Positions 1 through 9,570 of a DNA stretch of 64,000 nt are shown one piece after another. The notes below the pieces were generated by a model. It did no database searches and was not told where the DNA came from. It saw only the letters and a program-made list of their open reading frames with translations. The stretch is from the NCBI RefSeq assembly GCF_900187015.1, contig NZ_LT906479.1, positions 1,364,001 to 1,428,000 on the forward strand, written 5' to 3'. The position numbers and the translations under genes are program-made. This stretch comes from Serratia ficaria (lineage in GTDB: Bacteria > Pseudomonadota > Gammaproteobacteria > Enterobacterales > Enterobacteriaceae). Every line of letters begins with the position of its first letter. Position 1 is the stretch's first letter.

Positions 1-41
1 TGGCTTCAGGTTCTAAGTAGAAAAAACAGTACTGGATAAAG

Positions 42-581
42 ATGAAAACTATTGAAGTCGACGAAGAGCTTTACCGTTATATTGCCAGCCACACGCAACA
101 CATCGGTGAGAGCGCGTCCGATATTTTACGCCGCATGTTGAAATTTACCGCAGGCCAACCGGTACGCTCCGTACCCGCCGCCGGCGCTCAGTCCGCCGAG
201 TTGGAAAAGGCGGCGCCCGCGCAGCGCCCGCGCGATCGCGTGCGCGCCGTGCGTGAGCTGCTGCTGTCGGATGAGTACGCCGAGCAGAATAAGGCCGTTA
301 ACCGTTTTATGCTGGTGCTGTCCACGCTCTATACCCTCGATGCCGCCGGCTTTGCCGCCGCCACCGATGCGTTGCACGGCCGTACCCGCACCTACTTTGC
401 CGGCGATCAGCAAACCCTGCTGGCCAACGGTACGCATACCAAGCCGAAACACGTTCCGGGCACCCCTTATTGGGTGATTACCAATACCAATACCGGCCGC
501 AAACGCAGCATGATTGAACACATCATGCAGGCCATGCAGTTCCCGGCGGAACTGATAGAGAAAGTTTGCGGCACCGTCTAA
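42..581 (+). CDS. seqA: SeqA, negative modulator of replication initiation
   Basis: This 179-residue protein matches SeqA over its whole length (the E. coli protein has 181). The family binds hemimethylated GATC sites behind the fork and sequesters oriC and the dnaA promoter. The N-terminal segment, starting MKTIEVDEELYRYIASH, is the oligomerisation part. The C-terminal part from about residue 65, with the RKRSMIEHIM stretch, is the DNA-binding domain. The linker at about residues 45-65 is Ala/Pro-rich and differs most from E. coli. pgm follows 74 bp downstream on the same strand, as in E. coli, so the two may be cotranscribed. The 41 bases before the start hold no obvious strong ribosome site; the promoter is probably outside the window. 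Confidence 0.96.
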   Translation: MKTIEVDEELYRYIASHTQHIGESASDILRRMLKFTAGQPVRSVPAAGAQSAELEKAAPAQRPRDRVRAVRELLLSDEYAEQNKAVNRFMLVLSTLYTLDAAGFAAATDALHGRTRTYFAGDQQTLLANGTHTKPKHVPGTPYWVITNTNTGRKRSMIEHIMQAMQFPAELIEKVCGTV

Positions 582-655
582 TTTAGCGAACAGCCCGTCA
601 TGCTGGCCGTGCGACATATTGCCCGGCCACTGGCAGGGATGAGGGAGATAGGTCG

Positions 656-2299
656 ATGGCGAATAGTCCACGTGCCGGGCAGCCCGCCCGGCAAAGCGAT
701 TTGATCAACGTAGCCCAGCTTACGTCGCAGTACTATGTGCTGCAGCCGGAAGCGGGCAACGCCGCCCACGCGGTGAAATTCGGGACATCCGGTCACCGCG
801 GCAGCGCGCTGCGCCACAGTTTTAATGAAGCGCACATTCTCGCCATCGCGCAGGCGATCGCCGAAGTTCGCCGTCAGCAGGGCACTACCGGTCCGTGCTA
901 CGTCGGCAAGGATACCCATGCGCTGTCGGAGCCGGCCTTCATTTCGGTGCTGGAAGTGCTGACCGCCAACGGCGTCGACGTGGTCGTGCAGGAAAACAAC
1001 GGCTTCACGCCAACGCCGGCGGTATCGCACGCCATCCTGTGCCACAACCGCCAGGGCGGGGCGCAGGCCGACGGCATCGTCATTACCCCTTCCCATAACC
1101 CACCGGAAGACGGCGGCATCAAGTACAACCCGCCGAACGGCGGCCCGGCCGACACCAACCTGACCTCGGTGATTGAAAAGCGCGCCAACGAACTGCTGGC
1201 GCAGCAGTTGAAGGGCGTTCAGCGTCAGTCGCTGGACAAGGCCTGGAACAGCGGCCATCTGCACGCCAAAGATCTGGTGCAGCCGTACGTTGAAGGGCTG
1301 GTCGACGTCGTCGACATGCCCGCCATCCAGCGCGCCGGCCTGAAGCTGGGCGTGGATCCGCTCGGCGGCTCCGGCATCGCTTACTGGCAGCGCGTGGCCG
1401 AGCATTACCAGCTGGACCTGACGCTGGTGAACGATTCCATCGATCAGACCTTCCGCTTTATGCATCTGGATCACGACGGCATCATTCGCATGGATTGCTC
1501 TTCCGAGTCGGCGATGGCCGGGCTACTGGCGCTGCGCGACAAGTTCGATTTGGCGTTCGCCAACGATCCGGATTACGACCGCCACGGCATCGTGACGCCG
1601 AAGGGCCTGATGAACCCGAACCATTATCTGGCGGTGGCCATCAACTACCTGTTCCAGCATCGCCCGCAGTGGGGCGCCGACGTGGCGGTAGGCAAAACGC
1701 TGGTGTCCAGCGCGATGATCGACCGCGTGGTGGCCGACCTCGGCCGCAAGCTGGTGGAAGTGCCGGTCGGTTTCAAGTGGTTCGTTGACGGCCTGTTCGA
1801 CGGCAGCTTCGGCTTCGGCGGCGAAGAGAGCGCCGGGGCATCGTTCCTGCGCTTCAACGGCACGCCGTGGTCGACCGACAAGGACGGCATCATCATGTGC
1901 CTGCTGGCGGCGGAAATCACCGCGGTTACCGGCGAGAACCCGCAGCATCATTACGACGATCTGGCCAAGCGCTTTGGCGCGCCAAGCTATAACCGCATCC
2001 AGGCGCCGGCCAGCCACGCGCAAAAAGCCGCGTTGTCCAAGCTGTCGCCGGAGATGGTCAAGGCCAGCACGCTGGGCGGTGATCCTATCACCGCGCGTCT
2101 GACCAGCGCGCCGGGCAACGGCGCGTCGATTGGCGGCCTGAAAGTGATGACCGACAACGGCTGGTTCGCCGCCCGTCCTTCAGGCACCGAAGAGGCCTAC
2201 AAGATTTACTGCGAGAGCTTTCTGGGTGCCGAGCACCGCGAGAAGATCGAACATGAGGCGGTAGAGATCGTCAGCGAAGTCCTGGCTTCCGCGAAATAA
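656..2299 (+). CDS. pgm: Phosphoglucomutase (alpha-D-glucose)
   Basis: Pgm interconverts glucose 1-phosphate and glucose 6-phosphate in the cytosol, linking glycolysis with glycogen, trehalose and UDP-glucose synthesis. The 547-residue product is almost collinear with E. coli Pgm (546). The phosphoserine loop [11 protein letters not shown] is intact, with the catalytic serine at residue 146. The metal-binding DPDYDRHG motif and the sugar-binding GGEESAG motif are present, and the C-terminal RPSGTE phosphate-binding loop is intact. The start is supported by GGAG about 10 bases upstream. A strong hairpin terminator follows the stop codon. UDP-glucose made from this product is also used by the gal enzymes encoded further along the window. 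Confidence 0.97.
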   Translation: MANSPRAGQPARQSDLINVAQLTSQYYVLQPEAGNAAHAVKFGTSGHRGSALRHSFNEAHILAIAQAIAEVRRQQGTTGPCYVGKDTHALSEPAFISVLEVLTANGVDVVVQENNGFTPTPAVSHAILCHNRQGGAQADGIVITPSHNPPEDGGIKYNPPNGGPADTNLTSVIEKRANELLAQQLKGVQRQSLDKAWNSGHLHAKDLVQPYVEGLVDVVDMPAIQRAGLKLGVDPLGGSGIAYWQRVAEHYQLDLTLVNDSIDQTFRFMHLDHDGIIRMDCSSESAMAGLLALRDKFDLAFANDPDYDRHGIVTPKGLMNPNHYLAVAINYLFQHRPQWGADVAVGKTLVSSAMIDRVVADLGRKLVEVPVGFKWFVDGLFDGSFGFGGEESAGASFLRFNGTPWSTDKDGIIMCLLAAEITAVTGENPQHHYDDLAKRFGAPSYNRIQAPASHAQKAALSKLSPEMVKASTLGGDPITARLTSAPGNGASIGGLKVMTDNGWFAARPSGTEEAYKIYCESFLGAEHREKIEHEAVEIVSEVLASAK

Positions 2300-2315
2300 T
2301 CTTTCCCTTCGTACG

Positions 2316-2347
2316 AAAAAAAGCGCTGTTTTTACAGCGCTTTTTTT
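2316..2347 (+). terminator. Rho-independent terminator after pgm
   Basis: A perfect 14-base inverted repeat (2316-2329 and 2334-2347) around a TTTT loop has an A-run on its left and a T-run on its right. It begins 17 bases after the pgm stop. Because the A and T runs form part of the stem, it could stop transcription in both directions. Confidence 0.9.
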
Positions 2348-2356
2348 ATGCCTGCA

Positions 2357-2447
2357 ATTTAGATATATCTATTTTTCCTTCAGCGCTTGCGCATTTAGAT
2401 ATATCGATCTAAATTAGCTATATCGAAGCCATTTAGATATATCTAAA
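2357..2447 (+). promoter_or_regulatory. Cluster of ATTTAGATATATC operators before the PadR-type gene
   Basis: Three copies of ATTTAGATATATC start at 2357, 2393 and 2431. The third extends to a perfect 16-base palindrome, TTTAGATATATCTAAA, at 2432-2447. The second forms an inverted repeat with 8-base arms, 2393-2400 and 2407-2414. A degenerate relative lies at 2414-2426. The spacing between copies is 36 and 38 bp. PadR-family repressors commonly bind AT-rich dyads in their own promoters, so autoregulation by the next gene is the natural inference. The DNA is far more AT-rich than its surroundings. Confidence 0.75.
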
Positions 2448-2496
2448 CGACCTCGTGGTTAACATCGTCAAATCATTCATTGCGAGGTATCACCCT

Positions 2497-3117
2497 ATGT
2501 TTCATCGATTAGGTTTACACCGTCATCGGCACCCTGAGTGCGAACAGGGCCACGGCCGTCATCGCGGCGGGCGCCATCGTTTTGGCGGCGAAGGGGAAAC
2601 GCGCGGTCGCGGCGGGCGTCACCGCATGTTCGAGCACGGCGATCTGCGCCTGGTGTTGCTGGCGTTGGTGGCGCGCAAGCCCAGCCACGGCTACGAGCTG
2701 ATCAAGGCGATCGACGAGGCGTCTTCCGGGCTGTACGTGCCGAGCCCGGGGGTGATTTATCCCACCCTGACGCTGCTGGAAGAGCAGGATTTCCTCGCGC
2801 CGATCACCACCGGCAACGGCCGCAAAAGCTATCAGATCACCGCGGCGGGCCAGAGCGAGCTGCAAAAGCATCAGCAGGTGGTCGACGTGATCCTGGCCCG
2901 CTTGGCCGGCGCCGGGCGCGAGCGGCACCCGCAGGGCAATCTGGCGGAAGGGATCTTCGACGCGATGCATCGCCTGCGCAGCCTGCTGCGCGGCAACGTG
3001 ATGCGCGCCGACCTTACGCCGCAGCAGGTGGAACGCATCAATGCGGCCTTGCTGACCGCCGTCGCGGCGATTGAGCGCGAAATGAACATCAAACCCGCAG
3101 AACAGGAGAACGACTGA
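2497..3117 (+). CDS. PadR-family regulator with His-rich N-terminus (YqjI-like)
   Basis: From ATG 2497 the protein has 206 residues. I prefer this start over the in-frame GTG at 2455 because GAGG lies about 10 bases upstream and 2455 falls beside the operator repeats. Residues 5-45 are rich in His, Gly and Arg (LHRHRHPECEQGHGRHRGG), like the metal-binding N-terminal extension of E. coli YqjI, a nickel-responsive PadR repressor of an iron-handling gene. The winged-helix PadR domain follows, with the hallmark SHGYELIKAI and SPGVIYPTL motifs at about residues 65-100. The C-terminal region is helical and would dimerise. The stop codon overlaps the start of the next gene (TGATG), so the two are probably translationally coupled. 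Metal sensing is inferred from the His-rich tail only. Confidence 0.85.
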   Translation: MFHRLGLHRHRHPECEQGHGRHRGGRHRFGGEGETRGRGGRHRMFEHGDLRLVLLALVARKPSHGYELIKAIDEASSGLYVPSPGVIYPTLTLLEEQDFLAPITTGNGRKSYQITAAGQSELQKHQQVVDVILARLAGAGRERHPQGNLAEGIFDAMHRLRSLLRGNVMRADLTPQQVERINAALLTAVAAIEREMNIKPAEQEND

Positions 3118-3410
3118 TGCCCGGCCACCGTTTTAAAATCACCGTAGAAGCCCTGAGCGATCGCCAGGGCAACCCGGTAGAGAAAGCGCCGTTGAGTTTT
3201 GAAGTGGAGAATCACGACGATATTCTCGGCATCGTCGAACGCATCCAGGCGCGAGAGGACCTGAACTTCGGCCCCCGGCAAAGCGCGGCCTTCGCCGTTG
3301 GGCTGAAGCTGTTCTCCGAAGTGATGATCGAAAACCGCAAGCACCCGGTGTTCGCCCCGCTGCGCGAGGCGTTCAAGGCGTTTATGATCGGCTTGAAAAA
3401 GGGGCCTTAA
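3117..3410 (+). CDS. DUF3861-family small protein
   Basis: This is a 97-residue soluble protein without signal peptide or membrane segment. It starts MPGHRFKITVEAL and contains FEVENHDDILGIVERI, which I recognise as the DUF3861 family, of unknown function. Its start overlaps the stop of the PadR-type gene by one base, so it is likely cotranscribed and under the same operator cluster. Its 3' end overlaps the end of convergent kdpE by four bases (3407-3410), leaving no room for a terminator between them. Confidence 0.75.
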   Translation: MPGHRFKITVEALSDRQGNPVEKAPLSFEVENHDDILGIVERIQAREDLNFGPRQSAAFAVGLKLFSEVMIENRKHPVFAPLREAFKAFMIGLKKGP

Positions 3411-4096
3411 GGCATAAAGCGGTAACCGACGCCGGTCTCGGTCAGCAGATGCCGGGGGCGCGCCGGATCGACCTCCAGCTTTTGCCGCAGATGGCCCATA
3501 TAGATGCGCAGGTAATGGCTGTGTTCCACGTAGTTGGGGCCCCAGACGTGGCTCAGCAGCTGGCGCTGGGTGATCACCTTGCCTGAATTGGCCAGCAGTT
3601 CGGCCAGCAGCCGGAACTCAATCGGCGTCAGGTGCAGATCTTCATCGTTGCGCAGCACCCGGCGGTTGATCAGATCGACGGTGATGGCCGAAAAGCTGAC
3701 CAACGGGCTTTCCTGCAGGCTGGCAGAATGGCGGCGCAGCGCCACCCGCACCCGCGCCAGCAGTTCGCCGATGCCGAACGGTTTGCTGAGGTAATCATCC
3801 GCTCCGGCGTCCAGCGCGGCGATCTTGTCTTCTTCCGCGTTGCGCGCCGACAGCACGATCACCGGAATGGCGCTCCATTGCCGCAGATCGCGGATATAGT
3901 TCAACCCGTCGCCGTCCGGCAACCCCAAATCCAGAATGATCAGGTCCGGCTTGCGCGTACCGGCTTCAATCAGCCCGCGCTGCAGCGTTTCGCTCTCAAA
4001 TACCCGCAGGCCCTCGCTTTCCAGCGCGGTGCGCACGAAGCGGCGGATCTCTTTTTCATCCTCGACAATCAGAATGTTGGTTGGCGTTGTGCTCAC
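3407..4096 (-). CDS. kdpE: KdpE, response regulator of the potassium-transport operon
   Basis: KdpE is the OmpR/PhoB-type activator of kdpFABC under potassium limitation. The product has 229 residues (E. coli 225). The receiver domain is at residues 7-120, with the acidic pair E12/D13 and the phosphoacceptor Asp56 in LIILDLGLPDGDG. The conserved Lys is in YLSKPFG. The winged-helix output domain occupies about residues 130-229 and contains LTPIEFRLLAELL and the recognition region around VEHSHYLRIYMGHLRQKL. The gene lies 18 bp downstream of kdpD and is expected to share its transcript. A matching KdpE box precedes kdpF. Confidence 0.96.
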   Translation of the reverse strand: MSTTPTNILIVEDEKEIRRFVRTALESEGLRVFESETLQRGLIEAGTRKPDLIILDLGLPDGDGLNYIRDLRQWSAIPVIVLSARNAEEDKIAALDAGADDYLSKPFGIGELLARVRVALRRHSASLQESPLVSFSAITVDLINRRVLRNDEDLHLTPIEFRLLAELLANSGKVITQRQLLSHVWGPNYVEHSHYLRIYMGHLRQKLEVDPARPRHLLTETGVGYRFMP

Positions 4097-4114
4097 GGTT
4101 CTCCAGGATATCGA

Positions 4115-6808
4115 TTACAGATCGAAGGCTTCGCCCTCGATCTCGGGCGGTGTTTCCAGCGGCAGCATGAAGCGGAAGCTGGCGCCGCCGTTGGCGCCGT
4201 TTTCCGCCCAGATGCGGCCGTCATGCACTTCAATAATGGCACGGCAAATGGCTAACCCCAAACCGACGCCGGGGATCGCCGACTCTTTATTGCCGCGGGA
4301 GAACTTATCGAAAATCAGCTGTTGCTGATCGGCGGGAATGCCGGGGCCGTTATCCCAGATCTCCACCTCCAGCCACTCCGGCAGCGTGCGGGCGCGGATA
4401 CCGATAATAGCATCCGCGCCGGCATATTTATTGGCGTTTTCCAACAGGTTAGTGAAAACCCGCTCCAGCAGGCTGCCGTCGCAGTTGACCAATATCTGCG
4501 CCGGCGGCAGCTCGACCACGATCCGATGCTGGCTGAGAATAGGCTCCAGCATGTGCAGCGAGGCGCCGACGATCTCCTCCAGCGATTGCCACTCCTTGCG
4601 CAGGTTGAAGCCGCCGGACTGGATGCGCGCCATATCCAGCAGGTTGTTCACCAGGCGGGTGGTGCTCAGCACCTGCTGGCGGATTTGGCTGGCCTGGGTG
4701 GCATGGTTGGAGCCTTCGGCCGCCAGATCCAGGGTGAGAATTTCCGCCTGGCCGAACAGCACCGTCAGCGGCGTGCGCAGGTCGTGCGACAGCGCGGCCA
4801 GCAGCGAGTTGCGCAGCTGCTCGCGCTCGGCATCCAGCTTGGCCTCCACCGCGCTGCGCGCCAGATGCAGCCGCTCCAGCGCGCTGGCGATCAGCACGGT
4901 GAAGGTTTGCAGCAGCCGCTGCTGCTCCGGCACCATCAGCTGGCGCAGGTTGTTGGGTTCGATCGCCAGCAGGCCGAAGGTCTGCGTGGGGGTGTTGAGC
5001 GGCAGCAGCTGGTAGGGGACGCCGGGCAGGGTATCGGTGCCGGCTCCCGCCGGCAGGCCCTTGTCGAAGCTCCAGCGCGCGATGGCTTCATCCACCGTCA
5101 GCAGTCCGCCTTCTTCGCCCACCATCTGCTGCAGCTTGCCGTCTTCCTGCGGCAGCAGCAGCACGGTTTTGGCCTGGAAGCTGCTGGAGAGGAAGTGGCG
5201 GCTGGTTTTGGCGATGTCGGCGAGGGTCAGCGCCTGGCTCAGCCCGCGCGACATCTCGTACAGGTGGCGGGCGCGCTGTTCGCGGTAGCGCGCCACCCGG
5301 GCCTGATAACGCACCCCGGCGGTGAGGTTGCCTATGGTGATGCCGACGATCAGCATCACGCCGAAAGTGAGCAGATACTGCATATCGCTGACGGCGAACG
5401 ACCAGTGGGGCTGTACGAAGAACAGGTCGAAACTGGCGACGTTGATCACCGCCGCCAGCACCGAAGGCCAGCGGCCGAAGAACAGGGCGACGATCACCAC
5501 CCCCAGCAGGTAGACCATGACCAGGTTGGCCTGATCGAAGCCCGGCAGCAGCCACTGCGACAGCAGGGTGATCAGGGCGCACAGCGCCACGGCGACCGCG
5601 CAGCCGCGCAGCTGCATGCGCCATTTCTCGTTGAAGCCGCGGCCGTCGTGCTCCTTGCCCGGCGGCGGGACGGCGTCATTTTCCAGCGCCACAATCACCA
5701 GATCGAGATCCGGCCCCAGCCGGCCGAGGCGATCGGCAAAGCTGCCGCGCAGCCTCCAGCGCTGCTCGCCGCGCCGGCCGATGATGATTTTCCCCAGGTT
5801 ATGTTCACGGGCGTAGCGCAGCACCGCGCGCTCTTCCGACGGGTCGGACAGGGTGGCGGTTTCTGCGCCCAGCTCCTGCGCCAGCCGCAGCGCGCGCAAA
5901 ATGGCGCGGCGCTGGTTTTCCGGCAGCCGGTGCAGCCTGGGGGTTTCCACATAAACCGCATGCCAATGGCAGCCCAGCCGCGCCGCCAGCCGTGCGGCGA
6001 TGCGCACCAGCTTTTCGTTGCCGCTGTTGTGGCCGACGCACAGCAGAATGCTGTCGCGGGTGTGCCAGACTTTCTCGCGCCCCTGGGTATCGCGGAAGGC
6101 GCGCATCTGGTCATCGACCCGATCGGCGGTGCGGCGCAGCGCCAGCTCGCGCAGGGCGATCAGGTTGCCTTTGCGGAAAAAGTGCTCGATGGCGCGCTCG
6201 GCCTGGCCGGGCAGGTATACCTTGCCCTCGTTCAGCCGCTGGCGCAGATCGTCCGGCGGCAGGTCGACCAGCACCACCTCGGTGGCTTCGTCGAACACGT
6301 GATCGGGCACCGTTTCGCGCACCCGCACCCCGGTCACGCCGCCGACCACGTCGTTCAGGCTTTCCAGGTGCTGCACGTTGACGGTAGTCAGCACGTCGAT
6401 GCCGGCGTCCAGCAGCTCCTCCACGTCCTGCCAGCGTTTGGGATGGCGTGACCCCTGCGCGTTGCTGTGCGCCAGCTCGTCCATCAGGATCAGCGCCGGG
6501 TGGCGCGCCAGCGCGGCGTCGAGGTCGAATTCGCGCACCAGCCGGCCGCGGTATTGAATGCGTTTTTGCGCCAGCACGTCGAGTCCGTCGAGCAGCGCGG
6601 CGGTTTCGCTGCGGCCATGGGTTTCCACCACGCCGATCAGCACGTCCAGCCCCTGGCCGCGCAGCCGCTGCGCTTCCTGCAGCATGGCGTAGGTTTTCCC
6701 CACCCCGGCGCAGGCGCCGAAGAACACCTTCAGCCGGCCGCGCGGTTTTTCATTGGCCACCGCCAGCAGGCTGTCGGGATTGGGGCGCTGTTGCTCTTCT
6801 TCGACCAT
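4115..6808 (-). CDS. kdpD: KdpD, potassium/osmotic-stress sensor histidine kinase
   Basis: This is the inner-membrane sensor kinase that phosphorylates KdpE. I chose the ATG at 6808 (897 residues, E. coli 894) rather than the adjacent GTG at 6811, because AAGGAA sits at suitable spacing. The N-terminal KdpD domain carries the Walker-type loop GACAGVGKTYAM at about residue 32. A universal-stress-like domain follows (LGKIIIGRRGEQRWRLRGS). Four membrane segments lie at about 400-500 (ALCALITLLSQWLLPGF onwards), then a GAF-like region. HisKA carries the phosphoacceptor His675 in ALSHDLRTPLTVLFG. The ATPase domain has DNGPGI and GVGLGLAI. Unlike in E. coli, where kdpC and kdpD overlap, a terminator-like hairpin lies in the gap to kdpC. 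Confidence 0.96.
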   Translation of the reverse strand: MVEEEQQRPNPDSLLAVANEKPRGRLKVFFGACAGVGKTYAMLQEAQRLRGQGLDVLIGVVETHGRSETAALLDGLDVLAQKRIQYRGRLVREFDLDAALARHPALILMDELAHSNAQGSRHPKRWQDVEELLDAGIDVLTTVNVQHLESLNDVVGGVTGVRVRETVPDHVFDEATEVVLVDLPPDDLRQRLNEGKVYLPGQAERAIEHFFRKGNLIALRELALRRTADRVDDQMRAFRDTQGREKVWHTRDSILLCVGHNSGNEKLVRIAARLAARLGCHWHAVYVETPRLHRLPENQRRAILRALRLAQELGAETATLSDPSEERAVLRYAREHNLGKIIIGRRGEQRWRLRGSFADRLGRLGPDLDLVIVALENDAVPPPGKEHDGRGFNEKWRMQLRGCAVAVALCALITLLSQWLLPGFDQANLVMVYLLGVVIVALFFGRWPSVLAAVINVASFDLFFVQPHWSFAVSDMQYLLTFGVMLIVGITIGNLTAGVRYQARVARYREQRARHLYEMSRGLSQALTLADIAKTSRHFLSSSFQAKTVLLLPQEDGKLQQMVGEEGGLLTVDEAIARWSFDKGLPAGAGTDTLPGVPYQLLPLNTPTQTFGLLAIEPNNLRQLMVPEQQRLLQTFTVLIASALERLHLARSAVEAKLDAEREQLRNSLLAALSHDLRTPLTVLFGQAEILTLDLAAEGSNHATQASQIRQQVLSTTRLVNNLLDMARIQSGGFNLRKEWQSLEEIVGASLHMLEPILSQHRIVVELPPAQILVNCDGSLLERVFTNLLENANKYAGADAIIGIRARTLPEWLEVEIWDNGPGIPADQQQLIFDKFSRGNKESAIPGVGLGLAICRAIIEVHDGRIWAENGANGGASFRFMLPLETPPEIEGEAFDL

Positions 6809-6831
6809 CACAATTCCTTGGGTAACAAAGC

Positions 6832-6858
6832 AAAAAGGGGTTCGGCACGCCGAACCCT
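6832..6858 (-). terminator. Terminator-like hairpin between kdpC and kdpD
   Basis: A perfect 9-base inverted repeat, GGGTTCGGC at 6838-6846 and its complement at 6849-6857, is followed on the minus strand by CTTTTT. It has the form of an intrinsic terminator or attenuator inside the operon, downstream of kdpC and about 24 bases before the kdpD start. Partial termination would lower kdpDE relative to kdpFABC. Confidence 0.75.
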
Positions 6859-6884
6859 AGTATAACCCTTGTAAGCGCGGCGTA

Positions 6885-7454
6885 TTACTGCAACGCGTCC
6901 AGCGCCAGGTTCAGCTTCAGCACGTTGACCACCGATTGCCCCATAAAGTTGGGCGTGGCCCTGTCGGTGTTTTCATCGATCAGCGTGGCCACCTGCGCCT
7001 GCGGCAGATGGCGCGCCGCCGCCACTCGCGCCAGCTGATAATGGGCGGCGGCGATCGAAATGTGCGGATCCAGCCCGCTGCCGGAGGCGGTCAGCAGATC
7101 GACCGGGATCGGGCCGCTCATCGCCGGGTTGGCCTGGCGCAGCTGCGCCGCGCGCTCGGCGATGGCCTTGTCCAGCGCCGGGTTGGTGGCAGCCAGGTTG
7201 CTGCCGGCCGAGGCCAGGGCATTATAGGCGGAATCGCCGGTGGCGGACGGGCGGCCCCAGAAATACTGCGGCTTGCTGAAGTTCTGGCCGATCAGCGCCG
7301 AACCGACCGCTTTGTCGCCCCGGTACAGCAACGAGCCGTTGGCCGCGCCGGAGAACAGCAGCTGCGACAGGCCGGTGGTCAACAGCGGATAGGCGATGCC
7401 GGTGAGCAGCGTCAGCAGGATCAGCAGCACCAGCGAAGGACGTAAATATGACAT
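6885..7454 (-). CDS. kdpC: KdpC, potassium-transporting ATPase subunit C
   Basis: KdpC is the single-span periplasmic-facing subunit that stabilises the KdpFABC potassium pump and raises nucleotide affinity. From ATG 7454 the protein has 189 residues (E. coli 190) and begins MSYLRPSLVLLILL, aligning with the E. coli start. The alternative ATG at 7460 is only two or three bases from the AAAGGAA ribosome site, whereas 7454 has good spacing. One membrane helix lies at residues 7-28. Conserved motifs NGSLLYRGD, GSALIGQNF, FWGRPSATGDSAYN and the C-terminal PVVNVLKLNLALD pattern (here SVVNVLKLNLALDALQ) are present. Confidence 0.95.
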   Translation of the reverse strand: MSYLRPSLVLLILLTLLTGIAYPLLTTGLSQLLFSGAANGSLLYRGDKAVGSALIGQNFSKPQYFWGRPSATGDSAYNALASAGSNLAATNPALDKAIAERAAQLRQANPAMSGPIPVDLLTASGSGLDPHISIAAAHYQLARVAAARHLPQAQVATLIDENTDRATPNFMGQSVVNVLKLNLALDALQ

Positions 7455-7473
7455 GTTCATTTCCTTTCAATGA

Positions 7474-9543
7474 TTAACCGGCGATATGCAGCGCGACCAG
7501 GATCAGGTCGATCAGCTTGATGCCGACGAAGGGCACCAGCAGGCCGCCGACGCCATACATCCACAGGTTGCGGCGCAGCAGCGCCGCGGCGCTCATCGGC
7601 TTATAGCTCACCCCTTTCAGCGCCAGCGGGATCAGGAACACGATCACCAGGGCGTTGAAGATCACCGCCGACATGATGGCGGAGGCGGGGGAGTGCAGAT
7701 GCATCACGTTCAGCGCGTTCAACTGCGGGTAGGTCGCCGCGAACGCCGCCGGAATGATGGCGAAGTATTTGGCCACGTCGTTGGCGATGCTGAAGGTGGT
7801 CAGCGAGCCGCGGGTCATCAGCATCTGTTTGCCGATGTGCACCACTTCGATCAGCTTGGTCGGGTTGGAATCCAGATCGACCATGTTGCCCGCCTCTTTG
7901 GCGGCCTGGGTGCCCGAGTTCATCGCTACCGCCACGTCGGCCTGCGCCAGCGCCGGGGCGTCGTTGGTGCCGTCGCCGGTCATCGCCACCAGCCGGCCTT
8001 CGGCCTGATACTGGCGGATCAGCGCCAGCTTGGCTTCCGGCGTGGCTTCCGACAGGAAGTCGTCCACCCCGGCCTCGGCGGCGATCGCCGCGGCGGTCAA
8101 CGGGTTGTCGCCGGTGATCATCACCGTCTTGATGCCCATTTTGCGCAGCTCGGCAAAGCGTTCCTTGATGCCGCCCTTGACGATATCCTTCAGCGCCACC
8201 ACGCCCAACACCCGCGGCCCCTCGGCCACCACCAGCGGCGTGCCGCCGGTGCGCGCCACGCTTTCCACCAACTCGTCCACCGCCCGCGGGAAGTGGCCCT
8301 GATTGGATTCAACATGGCGGCGAATGGCGTCCACCGCCCCTTTGCGGATCATGCGCTCCTGCACGTTGACGCCGCTCATGCGGGTCTGGGCGGAGAAGGG
8401 CACGAAGGTGGCGTTCAGCGCCTGCAGATCGCGTTCGCGCAGGTTGAAGCGCTGCTTGGCCAGCACCACGATGCTGCGGCCTTCCGGCGTTTCGTCCGCC
8501 AGCGAGGCCAGCTGCGCGGCGTCCGCCAGCTCTTGCTCCTTCACCCCCGGCGCCGGCAGAAACTCCGACGCCTGGCGGTTGCCCAGCGTGATGGTGCCGG
8601 TCTTGTCCAGCAGCAGCACGTCGACGTCGCCGGCGGCCTCCACCGCGCGGCCGCTGGTGGCGATGACGTTGGCGCCGAGCATCCGGCTCATCCCGGCGAC
8701 GCCGATGGCCGACAGCAGGCCGCCGATGGTGGTGGGGATCAGGCACACCAGCAGCGCCACCAGCACGGTGATGGTGACCACCGAGCCGCCGTTGGCCGCG
8801 TCGACGCTGTATTGCGAGAACGGCAGCAGCGTGGCGGTGGCCAGCACGAACACGATGGTCAGCGCCACCAGCAGAATGGTCAGCGCCACTTCGTTCGGGG
8901 TTTTGCGGCGCTTGGCGCCTTCCACCATGGCGATCATCCGGTCGAGGAAGGTTTCGCCCGGGTTGACGCTGCATTGCACCACCAGCCAGTCGGACAGCAC
9001 GCGGGTGCCGCCGGTCACCGAGGAAAAGTCACCGCCGGATTCGCGGATCACCGGCGCGGATTCACCGGTGATGGCGCTTTCGTCCACCGAGGCGCCGCCT
9101 TCCAGCACTTCACCGTCGCAGGGAACGGTATCGCCGGCTTCCACCAGCACGATATCGCCCTTGCGCAGGCTTTCGGCGGACACTTTTTCGGTGGCGCCGT
9201 CGCGGCGCGGGCCGGCCAGCTTTTTCGCCCAGCTGGTTTTCTTGGTGCCCCTCAGGCTCTCCGCCTGGGCCTTGCTGCGGCCTTCGGCCAGCGCTTCGGC
9301 GAAATTGGCGAACAGCACGGTGAACCACAGCCACAGGGCGACGCTGCCGGTAAACGCGACGTTGCCGTCGGTCTTGCCGGCCAAAATCGCCAGCCAGATG
9401 GCGGTGGTCAGGATGCTGCCGATATACACCACGAACATCACCGGATTGCGCCACTGAACGCGAGGATCCAGCTTTTTCACCGCATCGATCAGCGCGGTGC
9501 GCACCAGTGCCGGTTCAAACAGCGCGCGTTGTTTGCGAGTCAT
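7474..9543 (-). CDS. kdpB: KdpB, catalytic P-type ATPase subunit
   Basis: KdpB is the ATP-hydrolysing subunit of the high-affinity potassium pump (P-type ATPase, class IA). The product has 689 residues (E. coli 682). The phosphorylation motif DKTGTITLG has its aspartate at residue 313. SAITGES (actuator domain), [10 protein letters not shown] and [16 protein letters not shown] (hinge and phosphatase motifs) are all present. Membrane helices lie near residues 35-85, 220-275 and three at the C-terminus. It sits between kdpA and kdpC in the expected operon order with short gaps. The start at 9543 has AAAGAG just upstream. Confidence 0.97.
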   Translation of the reverse strand: MTRKQRALFEPALVRTALIDAVKKLDPRVQWRNPVMFVVYIGSILTTAIWLAILAGKTDGNVAFTGSVALWLWFTVLFANFAEALAEGRSKAQAESLRGTKKTSWAKKLAGPRRDGATEKVSAESLRKGDIVLVEAGDTVPCDGEVLEGGASVDESAITGESAPVIRESGGDFSSVTGGTRVLSDWLVVQCSVNPGETFLDRMIAMVEGAKRRKTPNEVALTILLVALTIVFVLATATLLPFSQYSVDAANGGSVVTITVLVALLVCLIPTTIGGLLSAIGVAGMSRMLGANVIATSGRAVEAAGDVDVLLLDKTGTITLGNRQASEFLPAPGVKEQELADAAQLASLADETPEGRSIVVLAKQRFNLRERDLQALNATFVPFSAQTRMSGVNVQERMIRKGAVDAIRRHVESNQGHFPRAVDELVESVARTGGTPLVVAEGPRVLGVVALKDIVKGGIKERFAELRKMGIKTVMITGDNPLTAAAIAAEAGVDDFLSEATPEAKLALIRQYQAEGRLVAMTGDGTNDAPALAQADVAVAMNSGTQAAKEAGNMVDLDSNPTKLIEVVHIGKQMLMTRGSLTTFSIANDVAKYFAIIPAAFAATYPQLNALNVMHLHSPASAIMSAVIFNALVIVFLIPLALKGVSYKPMSAAALLRRNLWMYGVGGLLVPFVGIKLIDLILVALHIAG

Positions 9544-9570
9544 CTCTTTATTCTCTCTCTATGACGTCGG

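Noticed and set aside
2455..2496. Earlier GTG start for the PadR-type regulator
   Set aside because: It lies within 8 bases of the operator palindrome and has no ribosome site, whereas ATG 2497 has GAGG at good spacing.
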